Origin: Cordylochernes scorpioides
Taxonomy: Eukaryota; Arthropoda; Arachnida; Pseudoscorpiones; Chernetidae
Direction: 5' to 3'
Length of the DNA stretch: 64,000 bases
Assembly (NCBI GenBank): GCA_030710605.1
Contig: CP092882.1
Location: 14,630,062 to 14,694,061 of the forward strand
The stretch's first letter is position 1. Each line of letters opens with the position of its first letter. Positions 41,573 through 51,301 of this stretch are shown here, one piece after another. Under the pieces are notes generated by a model, which worked only from the letters and a program-made list of their open reading frames with translations, had not been told where the DNA came from and did no database searches. The position numbers were made by a program, and so were the translations under genes.

Positions 41573-44500
41573 CTATTCGACTTGGCGCGCTCTAAAGAGG
41601 GTTTGGAAAATCTCTCCTATGATTTCACCTATTAGAGCGACCAAGGCATGACTGTGGACAAGGATGGTCCATAACTCCGGGAGAATTATTCCTATGGTTC
41701 GATGGATTAGTTCCACTACGGCGATGGTTATTTCGAATAGGGCTTCCTGTAGTTGGAAGAGACGGTTGGGCTGCAGTGTATAGACACTGACATACAGTAG
41801 GGTGGCCATGGGTAATAGTACAGTGGGTAGGATGAAAAGGTTGATGAGGTATAGGAGGTGGAACAAGGGGAAGGTTTTCACGTTACGAAAAAACCTTGCC
41901 TGTAAGGGAATTGGTTTGGGATCAGCCCTAACTGTAGGGATTGGGGTTTTAACTTTGGTTATATGGGTTGGACGGGATATTGCAGGTTGGGGAATATCGC
42001 GTTGGGCGATAATGTTACATTGTGGGTCAACAGGGGTGGTAGTGGTACAATTGCCTATTGTAGGAGCAAAGCGCTCAACTGTAAAGAGGTCTGGGGTGAG
42101 GTGCTCGAACAGTGGTGGTAGTGTCCTAGATTGGGGTTTAGCAGGGTGTGGTATCAGAGTGGGAGGTGCGATATAACGAATATTTTCGTTATAGTACTGT
42201 AATTTATTTACATGGACTGTGTCGGTATTCCGATTTAGAGGTTGGTTGGGTCGGTTTATTCTCACCACGATGGGAGAGATGATCTCTAAGATCTCGTAGG
42301 GACCCGTGAAATACGGAGCCAGTTTGCCTGTATTGGGGTGATGGTAAACTTTTACCAACACGAGATCTCCGGGTTCAAAATGGGGTGTCTTATGTTGTTG
42401 GTCGTAGGCATGTTTGTCCTTGAGGTGCTTGGCCTGGGTACGTTCATGGGCTATCCGTCGGGCTGTGGTTAAAACGGGGTAGGGGTTTACATGCTCAGTG
42501 AGCTCGGGAGGTAGAACGCCGAACATCAGGTAGCCAGGTGGGAACCCGGTAACTGAGTGGGGCGTGTTGTTATACACCACAGTAACGCGCTTCGCCAGCT
42601 TAGTCCATGCGGCTTTGGGGTTTTCCAAATGGAGTAACCTTAGTTTGCCTGTTAAGGTAGCGTTCAGGCGCTCGCATAGACCATTAGCTTGGGGGTTGTT
42701 ACTGGTGGTGAGCAGGGGATGGATGTTCCTGTTAATCAGGAACTTCCTGAACTTTGGTGAGGTGAACGCAGGCGCTCTATCCGTGAGTAGGCGTTTCGGA
42801 GAGCCGTCCTGCAACACTCGCTTTATCACCTGTTGATAGGTGGTGAGGCTGGTAGATTTTGAGGGGAAGGTCCACGTGTAGCGCGAAAAGTGATCCACCA
42901 CAACGTGGAGGTAAGCTTTGGCGTTACCATATTTGGCAAGTCCAGCTATGGTGTCGAGGGCGACCAGATCAAAAGGCTGAGTGGCCACAGGAAGTTGTCC
43001 TAGTTCCCCAAACGTGGGACCTCGAGGGGGTTTTGTTGACTGACAGATGGCGCAGGCTTTGGTGGTTTTGGAGATGTCTTCTGACATCCCCTTCCAGTAA
43101 TACTGGGGAGAGATGAGCCTGGTCATCTGGGATATGCCCGGGTGGTTGTACCGACTGTGCACCTTTGTTAGTAGGTCGGGAACGAGGGCGTCAGGGACGA
43201 CAATTTTGGTTACACCTCTACGCTTTAGGGTTTGCAGTCCGTTTCGATCAATGGTCAGTTTAGATTCTCCCGAAGGAGTGAGTTGGTGGTTCTTAATGAT
43301 GGTGGCGTCTAAGAATCCACAAAACGGGTTACGGGATAGGAGGTCCGCTTCATGTTGTAGTGATCCTTTTATGTAGCGGACTTCGTATTCGTAACACGAT
43401 AACCTCAAACTCCATCGGAATAATCTGCCTGACGGGTTTTTGATCGTCTTCAGCCACTGCAGTGCGTGATGGTCAGAAAATATGGTGAATTTTCTGCCCA
43501 TTAGATACACACGGAACTTCTCCACGCTCTCGACAATGGCGAGGCATTCTAGTTCGGAGATGGTGTAGTTCCGCTCGTGTACACGCAGAGCGCGGCTGAA
43601 ATATTGGACTGGGTAGGCCTTCCCAGCGGAGTGGACTTGTTTGAGGACGCCTGCAATGCCAAGTGTTGATGCATCGCAATATACCTGGCATGGTAGTTCA
43701 TCCTTGTAGAGGTGCAATACGGGGTGTTGCGTGAGGCTTTCCTTCAGGCTGGTGAACGCCTTTTGGCATTTGTCATCCCAGTCCCACGTCACATCCTTCT
43801 TGAGAAGGTTGTTGAGTGGGGTCCGCAAACGGGCATAGTCCGGGATGAACTTATTATAGACGTTCACGGCGCCTAAGAAGGATTGCAGCGTTTTGCGATT
43901 GTTCGGGGGTGGGATAGCGTGGATTACGTCGGTATTGCGGATAAGTGGGGTGGTGGTACCAGCGGTGATTGTGTACCCCAGAAATTCGATGGTCTGCCTA
44001 AAAAACTCGCATTTGGTGAGGTTGAGTTGCAAGTTCTCCGCGTCGCAGAACGCGAAAAACCTGCGCAGGTGTTCTTGGTGTTCCTCCAGTGTCTCCGAAT
44101 ATATGACAAAGTCGTCAAAATAGTGCGCCACACAATCAAGTCCGTGCCCCTGCAGGACCTGATTGATTGCCCTTTCATAGATCTGTGGACTGGTCTTAAG
44201 TCCGAAAGGCAATCGGGTGGGCTGATATAACCCGTCTATCGTGGCGAAGGCCAACAGTGGTCGAGAATCAGGGTGTATCGGCACTTGCCAATATGCGGAG
44301 GAGACGTCGGCAGTCGAGAAATACTTGGCCCGCGCGAGACGGTCCAGTATATCTTCGATCCTCGGGAGTGGATGGACATCGGAGCTTATGACCTCGTTCA
44401 CCTTCCTATAGTCGATACAAAACCTTTTGGTCTTGTCTCGCTTGGTCACTAGGGTGACCGGGCTAGAGAAAGGGGAGTAGGACGGCTCAATGATGTCATT

Positions 44501-45508
44501 ATCCAACATCTGTCGGATCTGACTGCGTATTTCCCGTTGGTCGCATATCGGTACCCTATATGGGCGGATGGTGACGACTTTGTCGGAGTTGGTGGCGATT
44601 CTTACTGGGGGAACCTTTAGGCATGGGACCGCGAATTTGTTCCGGGAGAACACGTGTTGGTATTGGCGCAATAGCGCCGGGAATTGAGGTGGATACGGTG
44701 GCTGCGGTTGATTGTCTATGGGGATCCCTGGGAGGTGTTCTGGTGATAATGGGTGGTGTGTGTGGTACATGGAATGGTGTGTGGAATGGGGATGTTTGGG
44801 GGTATGGTGAAGGTGGTCCGTTTGGACCTTGGTGGGGTGTGAGAGGTTGGCATTGGGTGGTTGTTCTGGTACCTTGACCCTATAATAAGAGCAGTTGGCT
44901 CTAAAAAAGTTCTTTGATTGGACATGGTGCGGTGGTTGGGTGAGTCCCTGGGTTGTGGACGTGTTGTCCGAAAAATGCGCATATTGGGTATTGTTGGCGG
45001 AAGGCTGAAAAATAGTGTGGGCCTTGCATAGGTCCGCCTGGCATTCCCAATATGTGCACCTTTCGGGCAACACAGCAAAGTGGTAGGTCAGGGGCGACAA
45101 AGGTGCGTCGAGTTGGTACATAGTGCCATGTGCAAAATCGATTTTTAATTTGAATTTACGGAGGGTATTAATACCAAGTATTCCAAATGGTAGAGGGGCG
45201 TCCACCACGTGGAATACTTCGTTTTGGGTTATGGCATGAATGGACAGGGGGAAGGTAATCTGGCCTATTGTTGGCACGTGGCCATCTATTGTCTGTAAAT
45301 TTACTATTTTTTTAGTTATTAAATTTAGGTCAGGGAAATTATTCTTTAAATTTTTATATATGGCACATGACACTAGGTTAACGGACGCACCCGTGTCTAT
45401 CAGGAATGGTAGGGACAGTCCATGGGAGATTGGCAGACTAATTGTCAGGTTGACGAAAGGCCTGGTCAGTAGGCCTACCTGTTGGCTGCTGGTCTGGGGC
45501 TCCCTTGG
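41573..45508 (-). CDS. pol: Ty3/gypsy Pol polyprotein (PR-RT-RNaseH-IN) with hydrophobic C-terminal tail
   Basis: Open from just after a TAA (45509-45511) to the stop at 41573; no start is needed because it lies +1 to gag and overlaps its last 24 codons or so. Counting from the first Met at 45373: the protease motif FLIDTGASVNLV lies just before that Met; a Pro/His-rich linker covers about 120-240; RT is at about 280-460 with FCIDYRKVN and catalytic YFDD at 418-421; RNase H at about 560-680 (YCDASTLG, ELECLAIVE, FSDHHALQWL); integrase has an HHCC zinc site at about 738-778 and D807, D865 and E901 (D,D35E), then a GPY module at about 1020. About 125 extra residues follow; 1165-1258 is strongly hydrophobic with two likely membrane segments, which is unusual for Pol. 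It copies the RNA and inserts the DNA. Confidence 0.95.
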   Translation of the reverse strand, partial: PREPQTSSQQVGLLTRPFVNLTISLPISHGLSLPFLIDTGASVNLVSCAIYKNLKNNFPDLNLITKKIVNLQTIDGHVPTIGQITFPLSIHAITQNEVFHVVDAPLPFGILGINTLRKFKLKIDFAHGTMYQLDAPLSPLTYHFAVLPERCTYWECQADLCKAHTIFQPSANNTQYAHFSDNTSTTQGLTQPPHHVQSKNFFRANCSYYRVKVPEQPPNANLSHPTKVQTDHLHHTPKHPHSTHHSMYHTHHPLSPEHLPGIPIDNQPQPPYPPQFPALLRQYQHVFSRNKFAVPCLKVPPVRIATNSDKVVTIRPYRVPICDQREIRSQIRQMLDNDIIEPSYSPFSSPVTLVTKRDKTKRFCIDYRKVNEVISSDVHPLPRIEDILDRLARAKYFSTADVSSAYWQVPIHPDSRPLLAFATIDGLYQPTRLPFGLKTSPQIYERAINQVLQGHGLDCVAHYFDDFVIYSETLEEHQEHLRRFFAFCDAENLQLNLTKCEFFRQTIEFLGYTITAGTTTPLIRNTDVIHAIPPPNNRKTLQSFLGAVNVYNKFIPDYARLRTPLNNLLKKDVTWDWDDKCQKAFTSLKESLTQHPVLHLYKDELPCQVYCDASTLGIAGVLKQVHSAGKAYPVQYFSRALRVHERNYTISELECLAIVESVEKFRVYLMGRKFTIFSDHHALQWLKTIKNPSGRLFRWSLRLSCYEYEVRYIKGSLQHEADLLSRNPFCGFLDATIIKNHQLTPSGESKLTIDRNGLQTLKRRGVTKIVVPDALVPDLLTKVHSRYNHPGISQMTRLISPQYYWKGMSEDISKTTKACAICQSTKPPRGPTFGELGQLPVATQPFDLVALDTIAGLAKYGNAKAYLHVVVDHFSRYTWTFPSKSTSLTTYQQVIKRVLQDGSPKRLLTDRAPAFTSPKFRKFLINRNIHPLLTTSNNPQANGLCERLNATLTGKLRLLHLENPKAAWTKLAKRVTVVYNNTPHSVTGFPPGYLMFGVLPPELTEHVNPYPVLTTARRIAHERTQAKHLKDKHAYDQQHKTPHFEPGDLVLVKVYHHPNTGKLAPYFTGPYEILEIISPIVVRINRPNQPLNRNTDTVHVNKLQYYNENIRYIAPPTLIPHPAKPQSRTLPPLFEHLTPDLFTVERFAPTIGNCTTTTPVDPQCNIIAQRDIPQPAISRPTHITKVKTPIPTVRADPKPIPLQARFFRNVKTFPLFHLLYLINLFILPTVLLPMATLLYVSVYTLQPNRLFQLQEALFEITIAVVELIHRTIGIILPELWTILVHSHALVALIGEIIGEIFQTLFRARQVE

Positions 45509-46433
45509 TTATCCCAGTGGCTTGTGCGCGTGACGCTTGGTGATGGGGCTGGGCTCGCGGCCGTTGTTCCGCTAGTTGCGCGGAGCGCGCTGCTCGTGCG
45601 TCTCCGGAGGCACGGGGCAACTGCGGGGCTTGTCTGAGACGACACTCAGAGTGCCAGTGTAGTCCACCACAAAAACGGCAGTCTGTTGGCGGGGTCGACC
45701 TGGTTGGCACTGTTCTTGGACTAGGTCGCACCGGTGCGTAGGGGCCCAGTAGGGGTGGTGCGTGCTCGTCTGGGTGCCTTGGAGATGGTGCGCCGCTGCC
45801 GCGGATCCGCTGCACCAGCCGGAACCATGCACCTAGGTTCTCTGGCGGCACAATGCGGACGAGGCGCTGGTCGGAGGGTGGCAGCCCCTCGGTGAGCGTC
45901 TCCAAGATGACCTCTTGTGGGAGGCCCAGTTGTAGACCCAGCGCGGTCTTATTCCGATAGTATTCTTCCAGGTTGGGCTGTCCGGCCAGCTTCATGGAGA
46001 AGTATTGGGCATACGTGGCCTCATTGGTCTCCGGATAGAGATCCAGGAAGGTCTGTCTCACCTGGATGTAATGTTGGGTCTCCATCCGAAGCCTCCTGAA
46101 GTGTTCTAGCGGTTTGTTGTTCAGGTAACGGGGTAGGCGGAGCACTTTTTCCGTGTTGGTGAGACCATCCCAGTCTGTTTTCTGGTCATATGTCCGAAAG
46201 AACTGTGCGGCTGGGTAGGTCCCGTCGAAGCTCTGGACTTCTATCTCCGTCCGATGGGTCACGCGGTCGCTGGTGGTCTGAAGGGCAGATAAACACGCCG
46301 CGAGGCGTGCCAAGACGGCCGGCAACTCTGCCGACGGAGGGGGTGGTTCTATTTTGGGAGTACTTACGGCGGGGTTGTTTTCTCCCTCTGCGGTGTATTC
46401 CTCCGCGTCTTGCGTTTCGTTTTTCTCGTCCAT
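45438..46433 (-). CDS. gag: Gag polyprotein of the gypsy element
   Basis: 331 residues from the ATG at 46433, only 13 nt after the 5' LTR. An acidic N terminus, then a capsid-like helical region about 65-210 (FDGTYPAAQFFRTYDQ, TEKVLRLPRYLNNKPLEHF, GLPQEVILETLTEGLPPSD) as in retrotransposon gag proteins. A Pro/Arg-rich stretch (215-250) and one zinc-knuckle-like motif CRFCGGLHWHSEC at 252-264 follow. The knuckle spacing is CX2CX3HX4C or CX2CX5HX2C, one residue off the usual CX2CX4HX4C. Gag forms the particle and binds RNA. Pol must be reached by a +1 (or -2) frameshift in 45438-45508. Confidence 0.92.
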   Translation of the reverse strand: MDEKNETQDAEEYTAEGENNPAVSTPKIEPPPPSAELPAVLARLAACLSALQTTSDRVTHRTEIEVQSFDGTYPAAQFFRTYDQKTDWDGLTNTEKVLRLPRYLNNKPLEHFRRLRMETQHYIQVRQTFLDLYPETNEATYAQYFSMKLAGQPNLEEYYRNKTALGLQLGLPQEVILETLTEGLPPSDQRLVRIVPPENLGAWFRLVQRIRGSGAPSPRHPDEHAPPLLGPYAPVRPSPRTVPTRSTPPTDCRFCGGLHWHSECRLRQAPQLPRASGDARAARSAQLAEQRPRAQPHHQASRAQATGITKGAPDQQPTGRPTDQAFRQPDN

Positions 46434-46446
46434 CCTGTCGACTCTC

Positions 46447-47122
46447 TGTGATATATGGGAAAAGGATCCTGAGAATCTTATCGACTCTCTATAATATAAA
46501 AAAAATGCTTGTCGACTTCACTGTGATAAAGTGCTTTGTCCTGAGAATCCTCGGGAGTGGATGGGATTTTGTATGTTTGGGCAGTCGTTATCAATGGCGG
46601 TGGATGAAACAATCGGCACACTATATCGATTAATGAATCACAAAACACCTCGGAATATTAATCATTGGCGGCTCGGGAGAGGAGATGGAAGGATTTTCGC
46701 GATTAAATTGGATTGAGATGACTCACATCTTGGACCTCGAGGCACTACTTTTAGAAGATGCACACACACGTCTTGACACACACGTTACCGACCGAACTCT
46801 GGTTGCCCCGCCCCCCGGCTTGGGTCATGTGGGACCCTGCTTGACCTTTGATTGGTCCCTGTCTCTGTCGGCCATGATGGTAAATTTGGTCGGGAAGAAG
46901 CTTTGCCTAACATCCCAATCTCTCAGGACATTCAACTCTGGAATATGAGGGCCTCTTTGTTCTAAGTGACCTAGATACACGACTTGGATCTGTCGTTCTT
47001 TTCTCTTCTACTTCTTCCATCTCCTCTTCCTTTGACTGCCATCTTTATTTGAATCCATACAGAATACATTATATCCAACATGGTACATAATTATTTATTA
47101 GACAATATTCTTTATAATATTA
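46447..47122 (-). repeat. 5' LTR of the gypsy element
   Basis: 676 bp, near-identical to 39893-40568. It carries the element promoter by position. The last LTR bases (…CACA in element sense) are followed by GAGAGTCGACAGG and then the gag ATG. Confidence 0.93.
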
Positions 47123-47188
47123 AATATATATATATATATTAAAAATGGCATATCCTGACCAGGAGCACATGTGCTTTACAGAAGGCAG

Positions 47189-47203
47189 AGCGCCATCTGG
47201 TGG
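47189..47203 (-). promoter_or_regulatory. CTCF-core-like motif
   Basis: Minus strand CCACCAGATGGCGCT fits CCASYAGRKGGCRSY at all positions. Confidence 0.35.
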
Positions 47204-47280
47204 AACAGAAATCAACTAAACATTGATTTAGCCTGTTCCCTGATATTTGGCCAACCCAATTTCTTGATAAATCAAAAAAA

Positions 47281-47332
47281 GCCATCCACGAACGCGTTTC
47301 GCGCTTTTGGCGCTCGTCAGCGTGGAGTAGGC
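47281..47332 (-). ncRNA. Hammerhead ribozyme, complete core (family B)
   Basis: Minus strand: outer stem I GCC, inner UCCACG, core CUGACGA, stem II GCGC-CAAAA-GCGC, core GAAA, stem III AC-GC-GU, base U (triplet GUU), inner CGUGGA, outer GGC. Every invariant core base is present, and the stem I internal loop is placed as in 17560-17614 although the sequences differ. Stem III is only 2 bp, so a dimer form may be needed. GUU triplets are permitted but slow. Confidence 0.8.
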
Positions 47333-47419
47333 TGTACCACTGCGACCAAAGAATATATATATATTAAAAATAAAAAGGCATATCCTGACCAGGCTCACAT
47401 GAGCATTTCTAGATGGCAG

Positions 47420-47434
47420 AGCGCCATCTAGTGG
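47420..47434 (-). promoter_or_regulatory. CTCF-core-like motif
   Basis: Minus strand CCACTAGATGGCGCT, identical to 4837-4851; it lies at the same place in the second family B copy. Confidence 0.35.
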
Positions 47435-47510
47435 AACAAAACTAAACTAAACCTTTATTTAACTTGTTCCGAGATATTTGCCAACCCAATTTCTTGATAA
47501 ATCAAGAAAG

Positions 47511-47562
47511 GTCAATAACGAAGGCGTTTCGGGCTGTTGGCCTTTGTCAGCGTGGGGTAGAC
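47511..47562 (-). ncRNA. Decayed hammerhead (family B, copy 2)
   Basis: Same layout as 47281-47332 but the core reads CUGACAA (G8 lost), stem II is reduced to GGC/GCC, and stem I pairs over only 3 bp. Confidence 0.5.
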
Positions 47563-47711
47563 TGTACCTCTATGACAAAAATTTGGTCCCAGAGGCTTCC
47601 TGAGAAATCAAGAAATGGGTATTTAAGGCCAAATTTGCGTATATATAATGTAGAAAAAAATATAGAACTATAAGTTTATATTATTATTTTATGTTAAAAT
47701 TATGAATATAT

Positions 47712-48154
47712 TGTCACGAAGCTCCATCCAGATGGGACACCTGTCAATCATCCTTGGACCCCGGGGGGACCACAGGTGTGAGGGGTTCTCGGAAGCTGAT
47801 CTGTAAATAAGGAAAATGGGACGGTGGCTGAGGCCGCGCATTAGGATTATCTTTAACTTGGGGTAAGTTGTACTCTCTCTCTCTCTCCCTATATAAATAC
47901 CCTTTATAATAAAATAATAAAAATACTTCGCTACATAGGTTTATTATAAAGGGTATTTATAGGGAGAGAGAGTACAACTTACCCCAAGTTAAAGATCATC
48001 CTAATGAACGGCGTCAGCCACCGTCCCGTTTTCCTTATTTACAGATCAGCTTCCGAGAACCCCTCACACCTGTGATCCCCCCCCCCCCCCCCCCCCCCCC
48101 CCCGAGGTCCAGGGATGATTGACAGGTGCCCCATCTGGATGGAGCTTCTTAACA
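47712..48154. mobile_element. Palindromic LTR-like element with ATAT flanks
   Basis: TGTCACGAAGCTCCATCC at the left faces GGATGGAGCTTCTTAACA at the right, and the arms pair for about 190 bp around a centre near 47925. Outer dinucleotides TG and CA, flanked by ATAT on both sides, look like two LTRs joined head to head. One arm has a run of 27 C (48077-48103) where the other has CCCCGGGGGG. Confidence 0.6.
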
Positions 48155-48160
48155 ATATCA

Positions 48161-48724
48161 ATATCTATAAATTGTTTAACAGCAAGATTTAACAACGGAA
48201 CCAAACATTTAAATCGGCTTTGACACGTCATGAGCTTGTCCAAAAAACAACTGAGGTAACGAACCAGATATACATTATATATGCCTAAATTTATTTTTTC
48301 AAATTATTTGAACCATTTTCAAAAAATACCTTTATTATTTAATTAACAATTTTTCTTTATATATATATTTGTTATATTGATATATTATTTTATTTGAAAT
48401 TATATTTCATAGATTCAAATACTCTGTTAAATCGACCGTCAGAGGTCACGCTTCCTCTATAAAAACTCATTGTTGTTGTTTCCCGATGGCCGGCTCAAAC
48501 CTTTTGTATATTATGTAAATAAGTTTTTTTTTTTTTTTTTATTCTTACGCCTTAAATCAGGCATACCTTTCTCAAATTATGTTTTCTATATTCCATAAGC
48601 TCAATTAAAGCTATTAATAATGTTCACTATTTTTATAATTATACTTTCAAGATTTTAACCACGACTGCATTACCATAGCATAATCCTCAAGATAATCAAA
48701 ATCAACAGAAATCTCTTTTTTTAT
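48161..48724. other. No gene seen
   Basis: AT-rich, with a T run at 48523-48541. Nothing recognisable. Confidence 0.35.
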
Positions 48725-49105
48725 ATCTATATATATAAAAATCAATGTTTGTATGTTTGTTTGTTTGTATGTTTGTTTGTTTGTATGTCCGGTATACAAA
48801 TCCGCAGTAGTTCACTAATTCAAACCAATATTTCCATACATAGGTAAAGAAATACGGGGAAGACGATAGGCTATTTTAAAAAATATATAAATCAATTATT
48901 AAAACTATATATTCAAATTATTTTACTTAGCTCACGAACAGCGCCCTCTATCAAAGATTAGATTAAATTAAGCTGATGCAAACAAATAGATAATGCTAAT
49001 AACAAACAATTATAAAAAAAAATCTTATCTAAATATATATCACTCGGGTAGATATGCACACGGGTCAATCCCGGGGCGAAGCCCGGGTCACCCGTCTAGT
49101 AACAT
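48725..49105 (-). repeat. Family H copy, minus strand
   Basis: Inverted match to 58130-58495: TATGTTTGTTTGTTTGTATG at the left, CCCGGGGCGAAGCCCGGGTC at the right end. Confidence 0.65.
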
Positions 49106-49169
49106 ATATATAAAGCACGACTGTTTCACTCCCCCCCCCTATCACTTTAAAAAAAAATAAAAAATAAAA

Positions 49170-49250
49170 CAATTCACTACAGCTCCTTACTAGGGTGATA
49201 AAAATATTGGGAAGGGGCCTCCCAAAATATTTTTATCACGGTAAGGGCAA
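49170..49250. repeat. Short hairpin
   Basis: GTGATAAAAATATTGGGAAG faces CTCCCAAAATATTTTTATCA, with a 4-6 base loop. The outer CTTAC/GTAAG resembles family A ends. Confidence 0.6.
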
Positions 49251-49834
49251 AAGAAAATAATTTATTTTATCTTAAATAAAAAAAGAGAAGAGAGAGAGGA
49301 ATCCAAATACATAGTTGATATAGTTTTGAAATCTATTAATTATTAATATAAAGTATTAAGAATAAATATTGATTTTAATAATGGATTTTCAGAAAGAGAT
49401 ATTAATGCTTTATATATAAAAGGTTAAAAAAAAAGTATTGTTATGGAGAGGCATTATAAAATGTGACATTTATAGCTTTTGTTATGATACAATAAACTTC
49501 TGATATCTCAACGACAAAATATGGCTTCTAGCTTAATTAAATTATAAAAATTTATCGTCTGCTTCCATAATTGTTAACTCCTTTTTATAGATAATTAGCT
49601 GGAAACATTTTAATTGATTCTTTTTTATTATATATAATGTAACAGATGGTTTGTTTTGATAGTGTTTTAATTTTTCTCTTTGAAGTAAACTGTTTAATAT
49701 GTATTTTATTCTTTTTTTTTAACTTTTATTATTCTAGAAAAATTATTTTTGATTTTATATATAAGTTTTTCAATTTTAAGACTGGAACGTTTCCTATTTA
49801 GAAATAAGGGATAGTCTTTTACACATAAAACAAA
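49251..49834. other. No gene seen
   Basis: Strongly AT-rich, low-complexity DNA. Confidence 0.35.
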
Positions 49835-50045
49835 CTTCTACTGTCCTTACTGCGATGAAAAAATATATTGGGAAGTCTTGGCTCATCAGTGGTGAACTCT
49901 CCCAGCGGTTTCACCAATTTAATCTATCAGACCGCTTCTTAGAACTCTAATACTGTATTGGACGATTCTGCTTATATATGCTACATTGAAGGGTGGAATC
50001 TTGGAAATAATATTCAAGCAAACTATGGACATAACCTTTTTAACG
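49835..50045 (-). repeat. Family A copy, minus strand
   Basis: TTCTACTGTCCTTACTGCG, then TTGGCTCATCAGTGGTGAAC and CCAGCGGTTTCACC, inverted relative to 1-668. Confidence 0.65.
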
Positions 50046-51214
50046 ACAACTGTTGTCATCAAAGTGTAAAATGTTGGGTTTTTTTAAATGCAAATCCTAT
50101 ATATGATGGGTTAAATAGTCTTTAAATAAGGTAATGTATTATTATGATTTTTATATAAGCTATTTTATATTTAATAATAAACTTTCTTTATATTTTTAGA
50201 AAAATGAAAGGTCTACACAATATATATTAAATATGAAATATTAATTTAAAATACTTTTTATTAAATTGTTAAAACAGTTATGTGTATGTTACGTGTGTTA
50301 ATATTTATTTAATAATAAAACTATATTTTCTTAGAATTTAATTCTCATTTGTTGTCGTAAGAAGGTACATTAAATAAAGGAATAATTTAAACAATTCTTT
50401 TTTCTTAAGAAACGAGTTGAAATAATATTTCATTAATATATTTCTTGGTTAAATTATTCCAGAAAATGTTTTCCTTACCCAATGAGATCTTATTAAAATC
50501 TTGTGAAAAGAAATTAAAAATACCTTTGTTCGTTGCACACACAATTGTAAGATATTAAATATAATATATTTTTAAAAAATATTTTAATCTTTTCTTATTT
50601 TATATATTAAGTTGGAATATTAATTTTAAAAGAAGACGATTAGAGAACTTTCTGGATTTTATATCGATCTTTACTTTTATTTTAATTTTTGGCGGGAAAT
50701 GTTTCAAAATGGCGGGAAATCGCTCGAGGGCAGATGATAATTTTAAAAGCGAAGTGATTTTTAGTGAATTAAACATCTAGGGATTGTAGAATTTTCAGGT
50801 TTTTTTTTATATATATTTATTCAAATTATCTTTTCAATATTATTAATAAGGATATTATTATGTGTATATATTAAAATCGTCCACACTTTTACGTATTTTG
50901 ATGGTTTAATAAGACGATTTGAGGTGAATAGTCTAGTTTATAGAGTGAATTTATTGTAGTATCAGGTAATTCGATTCATAATACGTATAGGCAATATGTA
51001 TACAGGTAGTATTGTATATATAGGTGCACTTATATCTTATATTTTAATAAACCCAAACAGTATGACCATCAGATAAGTAATTAGTCCATTTACTATATTC
51101 CATAATACTCAATACTTTGTACATAATTGGATTCGCAAGATCTTGGAGGGTATTTGTAGATCAGTGGCTTTTTTCATTCTACTATGAATGTTGTTCTTTT
51201 ACTGTTAAATCAGG
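50046..51214. other. No gene seen
   Basis: Unique-looking AT-rich DNA. At about 50695-50735 two GGCGGGAAAT motifs stand close together, which resemble E2F sites but have no gene context. Confidence 0.35.
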
Positions 51215-51301
51215 AATTGAATATTTCGGTTGGCTGAACGCCAACCTTTGTTAAGACCTTACCTTTTGAATAAACAAACTTAACGCCACATAACGTCATT
51301 A

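Larger units (their letters stand above)
39893..47122 (-). mobile_element. Complete young Ty3/gypsy LTR retrotransposon
   Basis: 7.2 kb on the minus strand: 5' LTR at 46447-47122, gag, pol, about 1 kb of 3' non-coding, 3' LTR at 39893-40568. Gag and pol frames are open throughout and all catalytic residues checked are present. The LTRs are 676 bp each and I see one substitution between them, so insertion was recent. Domain order PR-RT-RNase H-IN places it in Ty3/gypsy. The target duplication is not clear in the AT-rich flanks. It may still be able to move. Confidence 0.93.
47145..47665 (-). repeat. Family B, two tandem copies with hammerheads
   Basis: Copies at 47145-47350 and 47375-47665 both start GGCATATCCTGACCAGG, contain an AGAGCGCCATCT motif, then CCAACCCAATTTCTTGATAA, the ribozyme stretch, and (copy 2) AATGGGTATTTAAGGCC. 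Other copies at 4805-5330, 53165-53410 and 59490-59550 lack the ribozyme. Confidence 0.7.

Noticed and set aside
42564-43376. Long plus-strand frames opposite pol.
   Set aside because: Shadow frames of a real 1.3-kb-residue gene on the other strand; no domains.
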